A DNA stretch of 64,000 bases from the NCBI RefSeq assembly GCF_032854445.1, contig NC_088302.1, forward strand, positions 56,274,237-56,338,236. Reading direction: 5' to 3'. Within the stretch, counting starts at the first letter, position 1. Each line of letters starts with the position of its first letter. This DNA comes from Liolophura sinensis. Taxonomy: Eukaryota; Mollusca; Polyplacophora; Chitonida; Chitonidae. The position numbers and the translations under genes are program-made. Shown here piece after piece: positions 53,467-64,000 of this stretch. The notes beneath the pieces are model-generated. The model was given only the letters and a program-made list of their open reading frames with translations. It searched no databases and had not been told where the DNA came from.

Positions 53467-55740
53467 GTCCCTTCAGTTGTGGCAATAGACATTCACAATC
53501 GAACAATTTAGTTTTAGGAATATACATTCACAATTAGCTGGCTTCAGCCAGATGCAGGGGCAGCTCCTTTGGCTTCAGCCAGTTGCATGGACAGCTTGGC
53601 TTCAGCCAATGCAGAGGCATTCCTGTTAGTTTGAGCCAGATAATATACAAACACAGTTCCTTTGGTTTCAGCCAGATGCAAAGGCATTCCTGATAGTATT
53701 AGCCAGATAATATACATCCACAGTCCCTTGGCTTTAGACAGATGCAAAGGCATTCCTGGTAGTGTTAGTAGTTTTAGTGAGGTAATATACATACACAGTT
53801 CCTTTGGCTTCAGCCAGATGCAAACACACTGGATTCCCTAGAGCTTCAGCCAAATGCATACGAAGTTCCTTTGGTTTCAGGCAGATTCAGAGGCATTCTA
53901 TGTGTTAGAATGCAATAATGCTGCAAGACCAGATATGTATACGCCTTATACAGGACCCTTTGATATATTGTGATATGCAATGAAACTATCCCTCTTGTCG
54001 TACAGTCTGCGATAGAAGAGATCGTTTTCGTCTTTGAACAAATATAGGTACTGATTTACCACCTGGAGAGCCTGTGGAGTCAGCTTTCACAGCTTTTGGT
54101 TTAAATGAATTCTTTAAAACTAGCAGATCATCAATATACGCCTGTCGATGAGTGTATGAGAATGGGAACCTCTCTCCCAAATCGAGCGGAATTACACTGG
54201 AAATACACGAACACTCCACATGGTCCAGGACAATCAGGTATTCCGTACTCTTGCAGTGAAGCGACTGACACTTGGTGTAAATGCTACGAACATTGTACAG
54301 TATATTTAGCCGAAAACCACCTTACTTATGTAAACTTTATTTCAGCACTTATGTGGTTTTGGTTCCGAAGGTCATACGCCCTGGTCTACCACTTAACGTC
54401 AGTGTCAACGTTCTGCATGCGTCAGGCGATGTCCACATCGAGGCTAAAGTGACATCAGACAACGGCAACTCCACGGTAGCTCATAGTTCGGCCATTGTCC
54501 GCAAGGGGGAGCCGTTAAACATCAAACTGGAGGTATGTTGGGCTAATATTTGAGTTTCAGTTAATCTACTTTAGTAATTAGTGCCTGGTATTTTTGGCAA
54601 AGTTTACTAAACTTTGAATAGAAGCCCTTGATAGTAAAATCTAGTAAAAAGTTCCAGCAAAGCGATATGACCTTTTATTGAAATCGTCGAGCTAAGTACA
54701 CTGTCTAGCATATGCAACTGGGCGAGTCATTTATATCCCATATGCTGGGTTTTGCCATCCATAAATGGAACAATATCGAAATTAAAGCCATCTCTCTTGT
54801 CATATAATCGACGCGAGAGGAGGCAATGGTCGTTTTTATAAATATACAAATCCATATAAAACGTGCTATCTACGGAATGGGTACACTGTTACGGTATAAT
54901 TGGTAACGTTTAACATGTTTACTTAAGGTGAGTTTATTTTATTAAATACACGTGTTTGTCTCATAAATACATGGATTTATTTTATAAATACATGGAGTAT
55001 TTTACAAACACACTGTACTTACATTTATTGCATAAATGCAATCATTAATGTAGTAAATTGGATGGGTTTATTGCTTAAACGGAGTAATTTAAAGTTTTCA
55101 GTGTACATGATCAACATTATAAGGCGGTCTTATTATCATTTGCTGGATAAACATGTTTAAGTATGTTACAATTAAACATTAGGCACTTTTATCATCAGTT
55201 GTGGGATAAGCATTTTAAGTATGTTACGATTAAACACTAAGCACGTTGATTTTTCATTTGTTTTTTCAGTGTAGTTTGTCCAGTGAACTGGGATACACTT
55301 CCTTCACTGCTTCGTGTATTTAGAGATTATGTACAACCAGAAGATTGTCCATATAAGGTGTGGTGATTGTAAATGAGCGGAATTTCATGAAGTTGATCAC
55401 ATATTCTGCCTTCAGTCGTATACATACAGAGCAGCGTACTTAGATTCCAGTGTGATACCTGTGCTGTGGATAAATCGCGCTGCCACATTTCACAAATACA
55501 CAAATTGATCATAAATTTGAGTAGTTCTACAAACCGTGCAAAACTCCAAGAATAGTAACCTGATACTGACTTGTGTGTTCTGACAATTATGAAACCAAAT
55601 CAATCAGTTTACCGAGGCACTGAATTAAGTGATGTAGAGGAATGCTGCGGATGGTCGTGAGTTTCCCCCAGGCTCTGCTGAATTTCCTACCAAAATTTAA
55701 GTGAAATGTTTTTTGAGTTAGGCACAAAGCTGCAATAAAA

Positions 55741-55771
<31 letters not shown>

Positions 55772-58700
55772 GGTAAATAAATGATGAGGGATGGTATTAT
55801 AAAGAGTTGAGAAGTCCCCTGTGGATGTGTGTTTACACTTCATTTGAGCTGTCAAATCTCATTGATCGGTCAATGTTTAGTATCCACAAGTATTGTCCAT
55901 TGGAGGTTTTTAGAGAAACTGAAGAACATCTTTCTCCCAATCTTTTATTTTCCAATAGATCTTTTGCTAACAACGTGGAGAAGAGTGCACCCGGCAGCCT
56001 GTATTTGTATGATGTTTCCTACATAATGGGTATTCTGCATATTTTTGGCAAAATTTCATTATCGATTCTAAGCGAAATACCCCTTTCCTTGAGAAAGATT
56101 TCGTGATATTAAGTTCGGAAACACAACAGCATGTACATGTACGTAATTAAAGAGAAAATGAACAATGTATATCTTATACCCAACCACATTTCCATGAACA
56201 GTGAAAACTTATTTTCAGCGAAACATGCCCCGTGTGGTGTGAATCCGGCTTACATACCAAGACACACCACTGTCACGTAGGACTGGAATGTTTTAATTTT
56301 GACGTGTCTGCATCGTGTATGACATGTAGAAAGTCATTCCTGGCTGATTTGTTTGTTAAATGAACCATGTCTGATGGATAAATATTTCTATGTTTGAACA
56401 CGACTTACAGATTCCTCAAGGTCTTTCTGTCGGCCATTACAAGGTGACCGTACAAGGGTCGGGAGGTGCAAGCTTCAACAGCCAGGCGGCCATCAGCTAC
56501 AAGCAGAAGAGTCTGTCTGTGTTTGTACAGACAGATAAGGCCGTCTATAAACCATCACAGACAGGTACGCACGGGTCGGCCAGCAGATTATGCCTGTATA
56601 CTTCTTGTCCCATAATGAAAAACATAATGAAGAAAAAAAACCGTTAGTGTCAGGACCTGAGTATACAGATTCTGATCCCGTGGAAGTTTGTAAACAACCA
56701 ATCAAAATAAATAATGTGTTTATTAATCAAGATAAAAGTTTCTAAACTCAAATTATTGCAAATTCGCCTGCTTTATATCACAATAAAGCTGAACTAATTA
56801 AAGTCTAAACATTGTTACATCCTTTGGAGCAAAGTGTCTTAACAATTCCTAACAAAACTATAATGTATAGGACTGTATAGTAATACCTTTCCTGTATTTG
56901 TCAGTACAATTCCGGGCCTTAGCCGTACACCCGGATCTCCGGCCTTACACCGGTTCCCTGGACATTGAAATCTTTGTGAGTAAACTTTATATACCCACAT
57001 CACGTAGCTAAACATTGTTTTACAATGTAAATGTGATCACTGTCATATTTTCCCTCGTAAGTGATTTCATCTGGGTGGTTAAACACAGACAGTAAGTATT
57101 AAAGGAAGAATTAGTTCGTAGGCAGTTTGATACAAGTGTCCTGGGTTCGAAGCAGTCGATCAGTAGTGCTATTAATCTCTTTGGCTTTCTGGGATTTGTC
57201 ATTTAAGTACGAGTAACCTAAATGTAAGATGTAAGTATTACCGTGTACTGTTATTTACCTGATAACACATGTATGTTGCAGGACCCCAAAGGTAACAAGA
57301 TCAAGCAATGGATGAATGTGAAAGACACTAAAGGTGTGGTGGAAAACAAACTGGCTCTGTCTGAACAGCCTGTCCTGGGCGACTGGAAGATCAAAGTCAC
57401 TGTCCAGGTAAAACCCTACTTAGTTACAGACCTACAAATCGACGTTCATGGCCAAAGAAAAGGTAACTGACATACCTGGACATCGAGAACGCGTTATCGA
57501 GCGATGAACATTGCATAACATCGGAACATCATCCCATCAGTGTTACCTCCATCAGTGGAGAACGTGTTATCGAGTGATCGATTTCAAAATAAGCTAAAAC
57601 GTGTTGTTTTATAACAGAATTTAGTGATAAGTCTTTTCGTCATTGCTTTTTCCAGGGCCAGACAGAGGAGAAAGTTTTCACAGTGGATGAGTACGGTAAA
57701 TACACAAACAATGATTACGGAATTGCCCCACTTTAACAAAGTACCTTTCTTAGAGTAAACTATCCTTTTATAACGATATTTGCTCAGCTTTCTCAGCTTC
57801 CGACAAAGGGATGATAAAAGCTCTCCCTCGTCTTTCATCAACTGTCTCACTTGTGGAAAGCATCCGCTATGGTATAAGGTTGTCTGTAAACTGGAAAGTG
57901 TGTGGATGTTATCATGCTTGCTAGACACAGATATAAAAGAAATAATACAAATACCCAGAAATGTAATCCTTCGCTCAGGATTAGCTAATGTTTAGGAGAC
58001 GATGCACAAACCTTGCACACATAACATTGTATTTCAGTTTGCAGCATACACTGGTAAAGTGTATAAATATATGATTTTATAAAACATGACGTGTCCAGGC
58101 TATGTAGGTGCTCGCGAACCCACACAAGAAACTAAACTCACCTGGATTTCATCAAACTGTTCCAAAGACATTTTTGTGGACATCTACCCCAGTTCTTGTC
58201 CTGGTAAAGATGAAATATATAGGATTAAATTTGACGAAACACTTGAAAGTGTTTATACATGATTAGGAATTAACAGGTAGATAGTTGAGCAACTCAAACT
58301 TTTCCGTCTCTGCAACTCGTAATTAACATTCAAGTCCAGATAAAATACTGTTCATATCCTGCAATTTTGCAGAGCTAATGAGGGACGAACGGGTTTGCAG
58401 CGCTAATGAGGGACGAACATTTTGGATTGTTTTAAAATGAACAGACAATGTCATGCAGTATTCCCAGTTGATATACAGCTGCACTCGACTGGGTGGGGCG
58501 GCTGTCAATGGTATCAGTTTTTGTAGTAGGCCATTTTACCACAGGTTAATATCTGAAAACCTACTCCATCTCATTTACCTCAGTTTTACCGAAGTTTGAA
58601 GTAACCGTCAAGTTACCTTCCTATGCTTTGACCAGAGACAAGCGATTGTCAGGAACTGTGAAAGCCATGTGAGTTACTCGCTACGTAATAGTGCATTTCT

Positions 58701-61700
58701 TGGATTTCCGGGGCAGTGTTTTTACTCAAAACTCAATGTAAAATATTGGCTCATATAATTAATAAATAGCGTGCATTTTTTCTGTATATGAGATCTACCA
58801 AAAACACTTGTGTTGAGAAAAAATATGTTGAGTTGTAAACTTCACAACAACAACCAAAATTTCGATTCAATTTCTTTGTCATAAAAATATCATAAATATT
58901 TTCAAGATAAAATATCTAATAATAATAAAATATCTAATTTCACTACCGAGTTATGTGTGATCAGACACAAATTATTACGTTGTCTAAGCTGCTTTGGTAG
59001 GATGGAATCTCTTTCTGCTCTTTGTCATCCCTGTAGGTATACCTACGGCAAACCAGTCAAAGGGACAGCTAATATCAGCCTGAAATTCAAAAACTCTAAA
59101 GCTGGCTTAAACACAATTACCCAGACGCTACAGGTAATTATAAAACTTTTTTCAAGCAAAAGTCTGTTGAGACATTGAAATCATGTTATGTACGAGACTT
59201 TTTGTGTTTAATCTTTCTTTTTCCGTGTTTCAGCTTAATGCGATATGTTTCTTAACTTTACATTGCAGTTGAACCTCGATATTGGAAACAAATGCGCAAG
59301 AAATTTTAAATTTGTTTTTAGATTCTGGTTGAGTGCTTCTTTCTCTTGCCTCGGCCCATCACAAGTTCATGTATTTCGTAAAGCTTGCATTTTTAAATGG
59401 ACATTTAACAAAGAATGTCCTCTGATGTCTCTTCAGCTGGAAGAAGGTGAGAAGGCTTTTACTGTAGCCTTTTCGCAGTTGACGTCGCTCACCCCAAACA
59501 CTCTGGATGGGGCTGTGGTTGTAGCCGAGGCGAATGTCACAGAGACGCTGACGGGCGTCACCCTTAACGGCTCCTCCTCCGTGACGTATCACCAACACGC
59601 CACCAAGCTGGATTTTAGCAGCTCCAATCCCAAAAACTTCAAACCAGGCCTGAAATACACCGCCTACGTAAGTCAATAATCTTTGCTAACATATGTAGGA
59701 GGAAGATAACATTGCTGACGCAAGTCATTGGGATATAACTTTGCTCACCTAAGTGAGTAGCAGATAACTTTGTTAGCATAAGGCAGTAGGAGAAAACTTT
59801 TTAGCATAAGTCCGTGGGAGACAACTTTGCTAAAATAAGTCAATAGGAGATAACTTTGCTAACGTAGATCAATGGGAGATAACTTTGCTGACGTTAGTCA
59901 ATGGGAGATAACTTTGCTAATACAAGTCAGCAGGGGGATAACTTTGCTAACGTAAGTCACCGGGAGATAACTTTGCTAACATAAGTCCTTGGGGGATTAT
60001 GTTCCATTATGTTTGCTCAGTGAGGATGGGTGTACTACATGTATATCGTTTCGTCGATGTGATCTGACGCTGAGTTGATGTAGTAACTGTTATCTAGATC
60101 TGTCTGAATAAACTCAGTTGGATATAGGAATATGTTCTAATATATGTAGTCTTACTGGATTAACTGATCCACTGCTCCCTAGTTGTGATGTTCACACGGA
60201 ATTACCGTCAGCCGAACTAGCCTATTCACGTGCCCTGTCCACAGAAGAGTAGTAGTGATACATTAGAACCCCCAACGGTAAATGGTATGTGATTACTTAT
60301 AACCCATGGAGAAGCAACAACCAGCGGCAGTTGGCATGTGGTTACTTATAACCCATGGAGTAGCACCAACCAGAGGCAGTTGGTATCTGGCCAAGCATAA
60401 CCCATAGAGAAGCAACAACCAGCGGCAGTTGGCATGTGGTTACTTATAACCCATGGAGTAGCACCAACCAGAGGCGGTTGGTATCTGGCCAAGCATAACC
60501 CATGGAGTAGCAACAACCAGCGGTAATTGGTATCAGGGTACTCATAACTCATGAAGCCGCGACAACCAGCGGTAGTTGGTATCTGACCACTCATAACCCA
60601 TGATGCAGAGACAACCGGCGGTATTTGGTATCTGACCACTCATAACCCATGAGGCAGAGACAACCACCGGAAGTTGGTATCTGGCCACGCATAGCCCATG
60701 AAGCAGCGACAACCACCAAAAGTTGGTATCTGGCCACTCATAACCCATGAAGTAGCAAGAACCTGTGGTAATGGTAGTTTGGGTCCAAACTATGTAGTCT
60801 ACACATTACTGGCGAATTATGCCATTGTTGATGGTTTAGAATTAATGGCGTCTTATCAGAATAAGATGCTAAAAATATTTGAATTTTCCACTTTGCTCAA
60901 TATCAGAGCACAATTACGAAGAAACAAACGTCACACTATCATATGTACGTGAACACGTAATACAGAGTCTCATTAACCTACGGTCAACAAAATTTTTTTC
61001 TATAATTGCAGCTCAGAGTATCTCAGCAAGATGGTCGCCCTATCGTCGGACCGAGAAGCTCGGTTACCACTTCCGCTGTGGTGACCAATGAGAAACCTAA
61101 CACCGTTTCCATTTTCCATTACCCAGTGTTCTCTACTCACAGTCTTCAAACCCAGACTTTCACAGTGCCAGAAAATGGTCTGGTGCCTATCGAGATAGAT
61201 ATACCCACAGACAATTACACCACCAAAATAGCCATCAAGGTATGCCAACTCTTCTCTTGGAATAACAACCGATCTATGTTACCACTGTAAAAAAATTGAC
61301 AGTTTATAAAGCATTGAAATTTAAACTGCACTGCACTTAAATTAATGAACATAATAACTGTTCTGTAAAAGATTAGCGTGTTAATACAAATAAAATAATT
61401 AAGTGAACAAATACCATTTTCCCAAACAGTGGCCATCGATGTTTACAAGTCATATTAAGTAGGAATGTATCGAAAAGCTGGGATATATAATTCGCTTCTC
61501 CGTGGTTTATCTATTTGAACAGAAAAGCGCTATTCGTAAGAAATGCACTGCAATCGCTTCACTTTTCTGTATTCTCAGGCTAAGTACCCGGATGCAGATG
61601 ACGTCACACTGAACATCGACCGCATGCATTCTCCAAGCAACAGTTATATGCAGATCATTCTGAAGTCAGACAAGCTGCAGGTAAAGGCTAAACAGACTTG

Positions 61701-64000
61701 ACATTGAGGATATAAATTCTCGGAACACATGCAATACAATATGTGTCATATTGGGTACATAAATATATGTATCTTACATATTTTGAAAGAAGCTTTTGTT
61801 TTCATATTTTCTCTACCAGGAAGTCGACATCTTCACTCCTATCTGTCGAATATTTTCATGTGGATGTAAATGCGACGTTAAGCCACAATCATTCACTCGC
61901 TTATTTTCCTGAACTTTTCTTCTGTCCAGGCGGGCGATGAAGCCAATTTTGATCTGAAGTCTACAAATCCGATGACATCAGTAATATACCAGGTAAAGAG
62001 AATGCATGATTCTCCAGTCTCCTATTCTATTTCTGTGCACAATGTTAACATCACAGGTTTATCGCCACCAATACGCCACTTTATATTTCCACGAGAGGAT
62101 GTCTTTTTGGTTTTTGGAAAATATTGTCAGTTAAGTAAATAACAAATCATTGAGCAATATAAAAACATCTACATTGCTCCTCTCTCTCGATAAAGTTATC
62201 ACTGTCCCTTTAAATACAATGACAAACTTGGTCTGAACTTCGGTGTTCTTGTAACAATTTACGCCCTGGTTTTTGTTTCTAGGTTCTCTCCAGAGGATCG
62301 ATTGTATCAGCTGGGAAAGTCGACGCTTCTGGTCAGCTGACCAAAACCTTCAGTCTGCCCGTCACATCCGATATGGCACCGACGGCCCGAATTATAGTGT
62401 ATTACGTTAGAGATGACGGAGAAATCATCACGGACAGTATCTCGTTTAACGTCGACGGTATTTTCCAAAATAAGGTAAATGGTTTTAAGAGTTATTGGCT
62501 TCATCTAAAGTTTGATAAGCTACTGTGGGAACCATTCACTATTCCTGTAGGTTCGAAGGGCACAGAAGATATTCGAAGTTAAACTTACTTTGAATTTCAA
62601 CGAAACCCTTGCGAAAGGACGTATCAGAAACCATTGTAGCAAAGCAAGTTTCTACTTATTGTTATAGCTACTGAAGTTACATTCCAGGTATCGGTGAATT
62701 TCAACACCCCAAAAGCTCAACCCGGAGATCACGTGGACTTGCATGTGACAGCTGATCCAGATTCTCAAGTGTCCATCCTGGCAGTTGATCAAAGTGTTCT
62801 TCTGCTCAAGTCCGGAAATGATATCACAGAAGGGCAGGTCAGTCTGTTCTGACGTGATAATAACTATGCTGTTCAGTTGTCTGAAATGGGAGGATTTCAT
62901 GAGAGCTCAAACATAAGTCATAATTTTTCTAGCCGGTGGCAGTATACCGGTTAAAACTTTTAAGAACATCAAGGTGATAAAGATGAATTCCCTGTTTAAT
63001 ATTTTTATCAACAAAGCAATTGTTTATTTTTCTTTTCTTTGTTATGAGCTGTTTGCATGCTGTTTTCTGACCTCATGCAGGTTAACGATGAACTCCAGAC
63101 ATTTGATACCATTGACGTCTCCAAGCATCGCCCGCCATTCTTCCATTTCTGGCCTCACATCGCTCTCCGTGGGAAAAGGATGCTTTGGTGGCCGCATTAC
63201 CCGGTGTACTTTGACGGAACCGACGCTAATCAAGTATTCCAGGTGAGTAACATAAGGTAAATTTGACCGTTATCGTAGAAGTGAAAAATTCTTGAACTTG
63301 CCGTTAAGGATCACTCAAGTAAATAAATTAATAAATAAGTCAAGCAAACATAACTACATGATACCAGACAATATACAAAACCCAAAAGCAAAAAGTACGT
63401 AAGCCATTTACCGTGAAGAAGATTATATCATGTCAGCAAAGCACCGTACATGCACCGGATTTGGTAGATACTTGTTATAATTATCCTTTTGGCCGTTTTT
63501 CCGTCTAAAATATAGTGATATTCTGTTTGATTTGAACTGACAATGGAACCATACAATACTGATGACAGCTCGATGATATCAGTGGTAATCTTTCAGAATG
63601 CCGGGGTGATTATCATGACAGACGCCACAGTTTACCATTACAAGAAACCAGTATGTAAGTGTATTAGACTTTCGACTCATACAAGCTTTCGTTAGGCATG
63701 GCGTAATACACCAACCATGTATTTATCTCAGAACGAAATGGGGCCTTCTACCTTCAATCAGTCTCATATTTTTTTTGATCAACTTTATATTTTTTCGGTA
63801 AACTGCTTTATAGAAAACGTGTAATATTTCCAATTGAATGGAAATTGTTGTTCACAACTAGCGTATGCTATTTTACAATATGAATCCTTAATTTTTTTTA
63901 GATTTCCACCTACCTCACTTCCACCATTTGTTTGGTGGAGGTGTGAGCCATATCATTAGCAAACCCAGCATACCACAGACTAAGCCCGATGTCAAGCCAC
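52419..64000 (+). CDS. CD109 / thioester-containing / alpha-2-macroglobulin-like protein, 5' part (runs off window)
   Basis: Family members are large secreted or membrane-anchored protease-binding or opsonin proteins of innate immunity. Exons: 52419-52477, 54346-54532, 56411-56564, 56905-56975, 57282-57407, 57656-57695, 58584-58668, 59037-59133, 59437-59667, 61012-61239, 61579-61680, 61930-61992, 62283-62474, 62688-62837, 63081-63242, 63597-63654, 63902-64000+. All join in phase, about 701 residues so far. Exon 1 is a signal peptide (MAACTLCFLLGVISCAVA). Then come macroglobulin domains: TYVVLVPKVIRPGLPLNVSV (MG1), VFVQTDKAVYKPSQT and DPKGNKIKQW (MG2), VLPKFEVTVKLP and YTYGKPVKGTANISL (MG3), and VSILAVDQSVLLLKSGND near residue 580. 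NAGVIIMTDATVYHY resembles CD109/TEP more than A2M. The thioester GCGEQ region would lie beyond the window, so the subtype is undecided. Confidence 0.92.
52580..52840 (+). repeat. ~38-bp tandem repeat, ~6 copies (TEP-like intron 1)
   Basis: Units of the type CATAGGTTCCTTGGAACATT plus TACAACATGTGAAAGCAT. Diverged. It begins about 100 bp after the exon 1 donor but does not copy exon 1. Confidence 0.7.
53117..53353 (-). mobile_element. SINE family A, near full length, inside the tandem array
   Basis: On the minus strand: GGGGCCTCCGTAGCTGTGGC, GTTCAAGTCCAGCTCATGCT, GGCTTCTTCTCCGGTCGAAC, CCACCATAATGCTGGCCGCT, tail TTCTTGATTACAGCGTAAAA. The flanks both carry ACAATTCCT, which is either a target duplication or the array unit itself. 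Confidence 0.8.
53372..53463. repeat. (TA)n microsatellite
   Basis: About 45 uninterrupted TA dinucleotides. Frames such as IYIYIYIY on both strands are artefacts. It expanded from a unit of the surrounding array (AGCAATATA). Confidence 0.95.
53970..54225 (-). pseudogene. Degraded reverse-transcriptase fragment (TEP-like intron 1)
   Basis: The minus-strand frame contains AYIDDLLVLKN, matching the RT catalytic YxDD motif, and in a shifted frame RLYDKRDSF. A related phrase occurs at 54735-54870. This is a broken retroelement remnant with at least one frame change. Its class is uncertain; no other domains are seen. Confidence 0.5.
54735..54870 (-). pseudogene. Second reverse-transcriptase fragment (TEP-like intron 2)
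   Basis: Minus-strand translation of about 54740-54815 gives RRLYDKRDGFNFDIVPF, a segment seen downstream of the YxDD motif in some invertebrate retroelement RTs. It overlaps in content with the end of the fragment at 53970-54225, so the two are probably separate insertions rather than one element split by exon 2. Confidence 0.45.
54900..56390. other. TEP-like intron 2, unique part with a SINE
   Basis: AT-rich intron. A family A SINE 3' part lies at 55640-55772. The 99-codon plus frame at 55807-56106 has no splice support and no family resemblance, so I do not call it. Confidence 0.45.
55640..55772 (+). mobile_element. SINE family A, 3' half
   Basis: TGCTGCGGATGGTCGTGAGT, TTCCCCCAGGCTCTGCTGAA, AAGTGAAATGTTTTTTGAGT, then an AAAT run of about eight units. 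Confidence 0.7.
59655..59998 (+). repeat. 29-bp minisatellite carrying the exon 9 donor, ~11 copies (TEP-like intron 9)
   Basis: The unit is TAAGTCAATGGGAGATAACT plus TTGCTAACG. It begins at the exon 9 end: ...GCCTAC/GTAAGTCAATAATCT is copy zero. Later units include CTAACGTAAGTCACCGGG, which keeps ACGTAAGT, the exon-donor junction. Several copies have lost the GT. Confidence 0.85.
60270..60765 (+). repeat. ~49-bp minisatellite, ~10 copies (TEP-like intron 9)
   Basis: The unit is CCCATGGAGTAGCAACAACC, AGCGGCAGTTGGTATCTGGC, CACTCATAA. It lies in the same intron as the 29-bp array but is unrelated in sequence. Minus-strand frames at 60346-60748 derive from it. Confidence 0.85.
61853..61905 (+). 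mobile_element. SINE 3' tail fragment (TEP-like intron 11)
   Basis: GTGGATGTAAATGCGACGTT, AAGCCACAATCATTCACTCG resembles the family B tail (GTACGATGTTAAACCCC then CACTCACTC). It is short and weak. Confidence 0.35.
63268..63340 (+). mobile_element. SINE family A, decayed 3' fragment (TEP-like intron 15)
   Basis: GACCGTTATCGTAGAAGTGA, AAAATTCTTGAACTTGCCGT followed by AAATAAATTAATAAAT matches the family A tail with several changes. Confidence 0.4.

Larger units (their letters stand above)
52950..53905 (+). repeat. Irregular ~30-60-bp tandem repeat split by a SINE and a TA run (TEP-like intron 1)
   Basis: Repeated phrases are TTTGGCTTCAGACAGATTCA, TATACAATTCC and, further right, GGCTTCAGCCAGATGCAAAG, GCATTCC. 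The same family continues on both sides of the SINE at 53117-53353 and the TA run at 53372-53463. Confidence 0.7.

Noticed and set aside
53169-53511. ORFs of IYIYIY repeats
   Set aside because: Reading of a TA microsatellite.
59267-59436. Alternative start of TEP-like exon 9 after TTGCAG at 59266
   Set aside because: The sequence up to 59436 does not resemble the macroglobulin family, whereas starting at 59437 keeps phase and gives LEEGEKAFTVAFSQL.

Overview
This is eukaryotic (metazoan) DNA. Genes are split into many short exons with GT-AG introns, intergenic DNA is AT-rich, and tRNA-derived SINEs are scattered throughout. The SINE tail (ATTCTTGAGTACGGCGTAAA then AAACACCAAT and an AAAT-type run), the gene content and the predicted proteins point to a lophotrochozoan, most likely a mollusc. 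The species cannot be fixed from the sequence alone.

Layout: 1-3.8 kb is mostly non-coding, with a possible promoter near 0.7 kb and two weak unidentified coding candidates. 4.5-6.3 kb (minus) is a complete three-exon MTHFS (5-formyltetrahydrofolate cyclo-ligase). 6.6-10.0 kb holds two near-identical ~450-bp inverted-repeat elements, the second ending about 50 bp before the BBS7 start. 10.06-36.5 kb (plus) is a 19-exon BBS7 (BBSome subunit), with an apparent 1-base frameshift in exon 1. 39.5-44.1 kb (minus) is a five-exon MAPEG-family gene (MGST2/LTC4S-like). 48.6-50.3 kb (minus) is a two-exon secreted proline-rich protein ending in a chitin-binding type-2-like domain. 52.4 kb to the window end (plus) is the 5' part of a CD109/TEP/alpha-2-macroglobulin-like gene, cut before its thioester region.

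The most unusual signal is a recurring architecture. In three different genes, on both strands, minisatellites start at an exon's 3' end and their unit contains the exon tail plus its 5' splice site, so each array carries many copies of the host donor. Clear cases are BBS7 intron 11 (59-bp unit, ~70 copies, 4.1 kb), BBS7 intron 13 (39 bp, ~40 copies), MAPEG intron 3 (91 bp, ~12 copies) and TEP intron 9 (29 bp, ~11 copies). BBS7 intron 17 is a possible fifth. A related acceptor-side event is an exact 47-bp triplication of the exon 5 3' splice site of BBS7. Using any downstream donor copy would add an early in-frame stop, so these look like arrays of decoy splice sites.

The genes do not form one pathway. 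MTHFS (one-carbon metabolism), BBS7 (ciliary transport) and the MAPEG enzyme (glutathione/eicosanoid chemistry) are housekeeping-type neighbours. The last two genes are divergent secreted proteins of a type often seen in invertebrate barrier or immune function.
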